In this document: positions 15,202 through 17,524 of the stretch, one piece after another
How the letters are laid out: the number at the start of each line of letters is the position of its first letter
Position numbering within the stretch: the first letter of the stretch is position 1
Source: JBIOJM01 sp044450785
GTDB lineage: Bacteria; Planctomycetota; Planctomycetia; Isosphaerales; Isosphaeraceae
DNA length: 17,524 nucleotides
Direction of reading: 5' to 3'
Assembly (NCBI GenBank): GCA_044450785.1
Contig: JBIOJM010000211.1
Location: 1-17,524, forward strand
Notes under the pieces: model-generated
Seen by the model: only the letters and a program-made list of their open reading frames with translations
The model's database searches: none
Told to the model about the DNA's origin: nothing
Made by a program: the position numbers and the translations under genes

Positions 15202-16065
15202 ATGAAAGACCGCCTCGTCACCGTCGCGCTTTCGGTCGCCGCCACCTACGGGTTGATGAGAGCAGAGCCGGAACGCCCGAAGGTGCTCGACGTCGACCGG
15301 CTGATCGTGCGGAAGGAGTTGATCGTTTCGGACACCGGGATGCCCTGGGAGAAGGGCTACGAGGCCCATCAGGTCCCGCGCGGCGTCTACGCGCGCTCGC
15401 TCGGGGATGGGCCCGGGGGCCTCTGGGTTCGCAGCCGGCTCATCAAGGGGGAAATCGACGACCCGTTCGACGACCGGTTCCACGCCATCGAGCGAGACGG
15501 CAGCCTGCGCCGCGCCCCCGGGCACATCTCGTGGAACGTGTGGCTCGACGGCGCTTGGCGGCAGATGGCGATCATCCAGGGCGAGGGGCTCGAGTTCTCG
15601 GAAGTGTCGCGCGATCGGTGGGACGGTCAGACCCATCCCGGACGGCTGCGGTTCCAGACGTTCCGGCCGGGCCACGGCGAGCCGCTGACCGATGTGCTCA
15701 TCGGCCAGGGCATGATGTCGGTCGGGGGCGGAGGCTACGGAGGGGGCGGTCTGCCCTATCCGGCCGAGGTGTTGCAGTTGTGGGGAGGCGGGATGCTTCA
15801 GGCGGCGATCCCCGCCCCGGCGGCGCCGACCGTGATCAAGGACGACGGCTCGGGCGAGCACCGGTATGCGCTCATCGCCGTCGGCCCACAGGGCCGGCGC
15901 ACGTCCGCCTCCCGCCCCGTCCGGGCCGGTGGGTTAGCCACGCTCCGCTGGGACAGCAGTCCGGGCGCTGACTCGTACCTCGTCGTCCGCGACGGGAAAG
16001 CACTTGCGGGCCCGCTCCGCCTGGAGGGGGCTCGCAAGGAGTGGACCGACAAGGGCGGACCGTGA
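15202..16065 (+). CDS. Secreted protein with C-terminal FN3-like domain
   Basis: This is a 287-residue protein with a short N-terminal hydrophobic stretch (LVTVALSVAATYGLM) that may act as a signal peptide or anchor. Residues 31-170 form a beta-rich region (VDRLIVRKELIVSDTGMPWE, GHISWNVWLDGAWR) that I do not recognise. A glycine run follows at 174-183. The C-terminal 80 residues (RYALIAVGPQGRRTSASRPV then LRWDSSPGADSYLVVRDG) have the strand pattern of a fibronectin type III domain. The start has GGAG 7 nt upstream. Probably extracellular or envelope-associated, with unknown function. Confidence 0.7.
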   Translation: MKDRLVTVALSVAATYGLMRAEPERPKVLDVDRLIVRKELIVSDTGMPWEKGYEAHQVPRGVYARSLGDGPGGLWVRSRLIKGEIDDPFDDRFHAIERDGSLRRAPGHISWNVWLDGAWRQMAIIQGEGLEFSEVSRDRWDGQTHPGRLRFQTFRPGHGEPLTDVLIGQGMMSVGGGGYGGGGLPYPAEVLQLWGGGMLQAAIPAPAAPTVIKDDGSGEHRYALIAVGPQGRRTSASRPVRAGGLATLRWDSSPGADSYLVVRDGKALAGPLRLEGARKEWTDKGGP

Positions 16066-16094
16066 GCCGCGCGATATCCCCGAGCCCGGAGATC

Positions 16095-16192
16095 AAGAGA
16101 AAAACAGGTACGCAGCTAGTATTGACGTCAGCCTCGGTGTTCGAAGAGAAGAACAGGGACGCAGCTAGTATTGACGTCAGCCTAGGTGTTCG
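16095..16192. repeat. Tandem direct repeat, two 49-bp units
   Basis: Unit 1 (16095-16143) and unit 2 (16144-16192) are 49 bp each. They differ at three positions (16102, 16109 and 16135 in unit 1). Each unit contains the core ACGCAGCTAGTATTGACGTC and the palindrome TGACGTCA. The repeat lies just beyond the end of the secreted-protein gene, in a region with no other feature. Confidence 0.85.
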
Positions 16193-16260
16193 GGATCATG
16201 TCGCCTTGGGCCGAGACCAGCGCGAGTGGTTCCTGGGAGAACCGTTAGTTGCGTACCTGT
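16104..16260. mobile_element. MITE-like segment bounded by 11-bp inverted repeats
   Basis: ACAGGTACGCA at 16104-16114 is matched exactly in inverted orientation by TGCGTACCTGT at 16250-16260, enclosing 157 bp that include the tandem repeat. The size, terminal inverted repeats and lack of a gene fit a miniature inverted-repeat element or the eroded end of a larger one. No target duplication could be assigned, so this remains a hypothesis. Confidence 0.35.
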
Positions 16261-17388
16261 CTCCGCCCGCACTTGAAACACACCATTCGTCAGGAGGGCT
16301 GGCTGGAACCGGGGCAAACCCATGTCCCAGAAGAACAACTAGACGCGTTCGTGTTTCCTTCTGTCCTTCGGTAGCGACTTGCAGTGAGGATTCGATTGCT
16401 TCCAGGCGTTGGCGGATAGCACCTTCTGATGCTTCTCGAATCCTCGGGCCAACCGACTGTGCGTTCTTCTGGATCGCGCCGGCAAATTCCCGGATTCTAC
16501 CATCCAGATGAATCAGCAACGCATCCGCCAGCAGCTTGCAAACTTCGCCGCAAAACCGCGCAACCTCATCCGCCTGTCTGACGGTGGTGCCTCTTCCGAA
16601 AACATCGGAAACCTTGCTGCGGGCTTGATCCAGCCTTCCCTGAACCTCCTCCGTCACAAAGTCGTCGAGCTTTGAAACGATTCCGTCCCGCTCCTGCTCC
16701 CTAAGAGTCTGGAACTCCCGGCGAAGATCCTCAAAGAGCGGCGTTTGTGCTGCGGCGAGAGCGATTGGCTCCAAACCAGCTAGTCTGTGCTCCGCTTCGA
16801 GGACACCCAGCTCCGACTGCAACTGAGCGAGTTGCCTCTCGGCTTGACCCATAAAGACCTCAAGGTGGTTGCGCAAGTGATTTAATACGGCTTCGACCTT
16901 AGGAAATACCCGGTCCGCGACTTTAGCCTGCAGATCGGAAAGGGTTCCCCAATACCCCCAGCGTCGTGACTTCCAATGCTTGATGAGATCGGCCTTTTCA
17001 AGCTCGCCAAGCACCTCCTTGGCCTGCATGGCAATCACGTCGAGATGGACGGGAAGAACCTTAAAAAGGGCCTCCTGGTCATTGGCCAAGAGGCCGATAG
17101 CTTCCCCCGAGCGTTCTCCGAAGGAGTCCAGCTTCTGCGACAGGGCTGAGCGGATGGACTCGATCTCTTCCCGGACATTGCGGGGTCGAACTCTCGTTCC
17201 AAGGTGTTCAGCCGCTCGCCGTAGGCCCCCCGTAGCCGCTCCAAGACCGTTCCCAAACGGTCGCTCAGTATGGACCGAGCCTGCTCGAACCGGTTGCTGG
17301 CGGAAAGAACCTTGTAAAGCCCGTCGCGGACTGCGTCTATGCCGCCTTTCTCAATCTCTCCGTCATCATGGTACTTGGTCGAGACTAA
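16196..17388 (-). pseudogene. Broken coiled-coil gene, possibly dynamin-like
   Basis: The frame beginning near 17388 reads LVSTKYHDDGEIEKGGIDAV, then YKVLSASNRFEQARSILSDR and ERLNTLEREFDP. It then continues one frame over as RNVREEIESIRSALSQKLDS and runs to 16196. One missing C in the C4 run (plus 17182-17185) would join the two. The product would be about 400 residues, rich in Leu/Glu/Gln heptads (for example VLNHLRNHLEVFMGQAERQL and LRREFQTLREQE), so long helices are likely. The start of the region could be the end of a GTPase domain, which suggests a dynamin-family relative, but no Walker motif remains. The 5' part is cut off by the insertion sequence. The last 50 residues overlap the inverted repeat and look random, so the 3' end may also be lost. 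Confidence 0.5.
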
Positions 17389-17524
17389 GAGTGCGTCCGG
17401 AAACCTCTTTTTCAATCTCTTGCCCTCCGAAAGCAGATGATCGCGTTGGCCAGATGGACAAAGGCTAGATAGTTGCGGGCATAAACTTCAAAGCGAATCT
17501 TCAAACGACGGAAGAGGTTATGCC
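17389..17524 (-). mobile_element. Insertion sequence, one end only (IS5-family-like)
   Basis: The element end is inferred at 17389, where GAGTGCGTCCGGAAACC begins after the tetranucleotide CTAA (17385-17388). CTAA fits the YTAR target preference of the IS5 group, and GAGTGCGTCCGGAAA resembles their terminal inverted repeats. The element continues beyond position 17524 and includes the transposase end. The second terminal repeat and target duplication lie outside the window. Confidence 0.6.
17412..17524 (-). CDS. Transposase, C-terminal part (IS5-family-like)
   Basis: The last 36 codons of a transposase are present, ending in TGA at 17412-17414. The sequence HNLFRRLKIRFEVYARNYLA then FVHLANAIICFRRARD follows the pattern of IS5-type DDE transposase C-termini, in which the catalytic Glu helix leads to R-x-x-x-x-x-x-x-R-N-[YF]-L-A-x-[IV]-x-L-A. 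The gene starts outside the window. The stop lies 23 bp from the inferred element end, as expected for compact IS elements. Confidence 0.65.
   Translation of the reverse strand, partial: HNLFRRLKIRFEVYARNYLAFVHLANAIICFRRARD

Noticed and set aside
14889..15971. Long plus-strand open frame of 360 codons
   Set aside because: It overlaps the better-supported 15202 gene in another frame, and its translation is an Arg/Gly/Pro-rich shadow with no family features.

Overview
This is a GC-rich bacterial chromosomal window, most likely from a planctomycete of the Isosphaeraceae/Gemmataceae type. That guess rests on family resemblance recalled from memory: a HU homologue with an acidic tail, YkgJ-type cysteine-cluster proteins, a DUF3179 protein, a secreted FN3-tailed protein, a small lipoprotein-like protein containing EWERFWLLDQPSHMTP, and a decayed tyrosine recombinase of a type I associate with planctomycetes. 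No rRNA, tRNA or CRISPR array was seen.

Left part (1-6400). The 5' end of a formate-tetrahydrofolate ligase gene (minus strand) leaves the window at position 1. Its promoter carries a 7-bp inverted repeat. Divergent from it is an ATGA-coupled pair: a membrane-anchored alpha/beta hydrolase and a secreted protein of unknown function. A DUF3179 protein follows with its own promoter. Facing these is a 755-residue hybrid histidine kinase (7TM sensor, PAS-like region, HisKA, HATPase, receiver), preceded by a 52-residue membrane peptide whose stop codon sits beside the kinase ribosome binding site.

Middle (6400-8600). This is a gene-poor accessory stretch. It holds the remnant of a tyrosine recombinase whose catalytic core has been deleted, a small lipoprotein-like gene preceded by a large stem-loop, and a HU-family gene with a good sigma70-type promoter and a 9-bp palindrome just upstream of it.

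Right-middle (8600-14900), all on the minus strand. In transcription order: a Pmp3/YqaE-type membrane peptide, a MalK/UgpC-type ABC ATPase, an XdhC-family protein, a MocA-like nucleotidyltransferase fused to a MoaD-like ubiquitin-fold domain, MoaE, MoaA, and two YkgJ-like proteins. This is a molybdenum-cofactor locus: MoaA makes the pterin precursor, MoaD and MoaE form molybdopterin synthase, and MocA and XdhC mature and insert the cofactor for xanthine-dehydrogenase-type enzymes. moaC, moeA and a molybdoenzyme are absent here. moaA is split by a one-base frameshift in a G run. The MocA-MoaD fusion, with residues beyond the MoaD di-glycine, is the most unusual gene in the window.

Right end (14900-17524). 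A secreted protein with a C-terminal FN3-like domain is followed by a 49-bp tandem repeat and an inverted copy of its core (MITE-like). Next comes a coiled-coil gene, possibly dynamin-like, that is broken by a frameshift and by an IS5-family insertion sequence running off the right edge.
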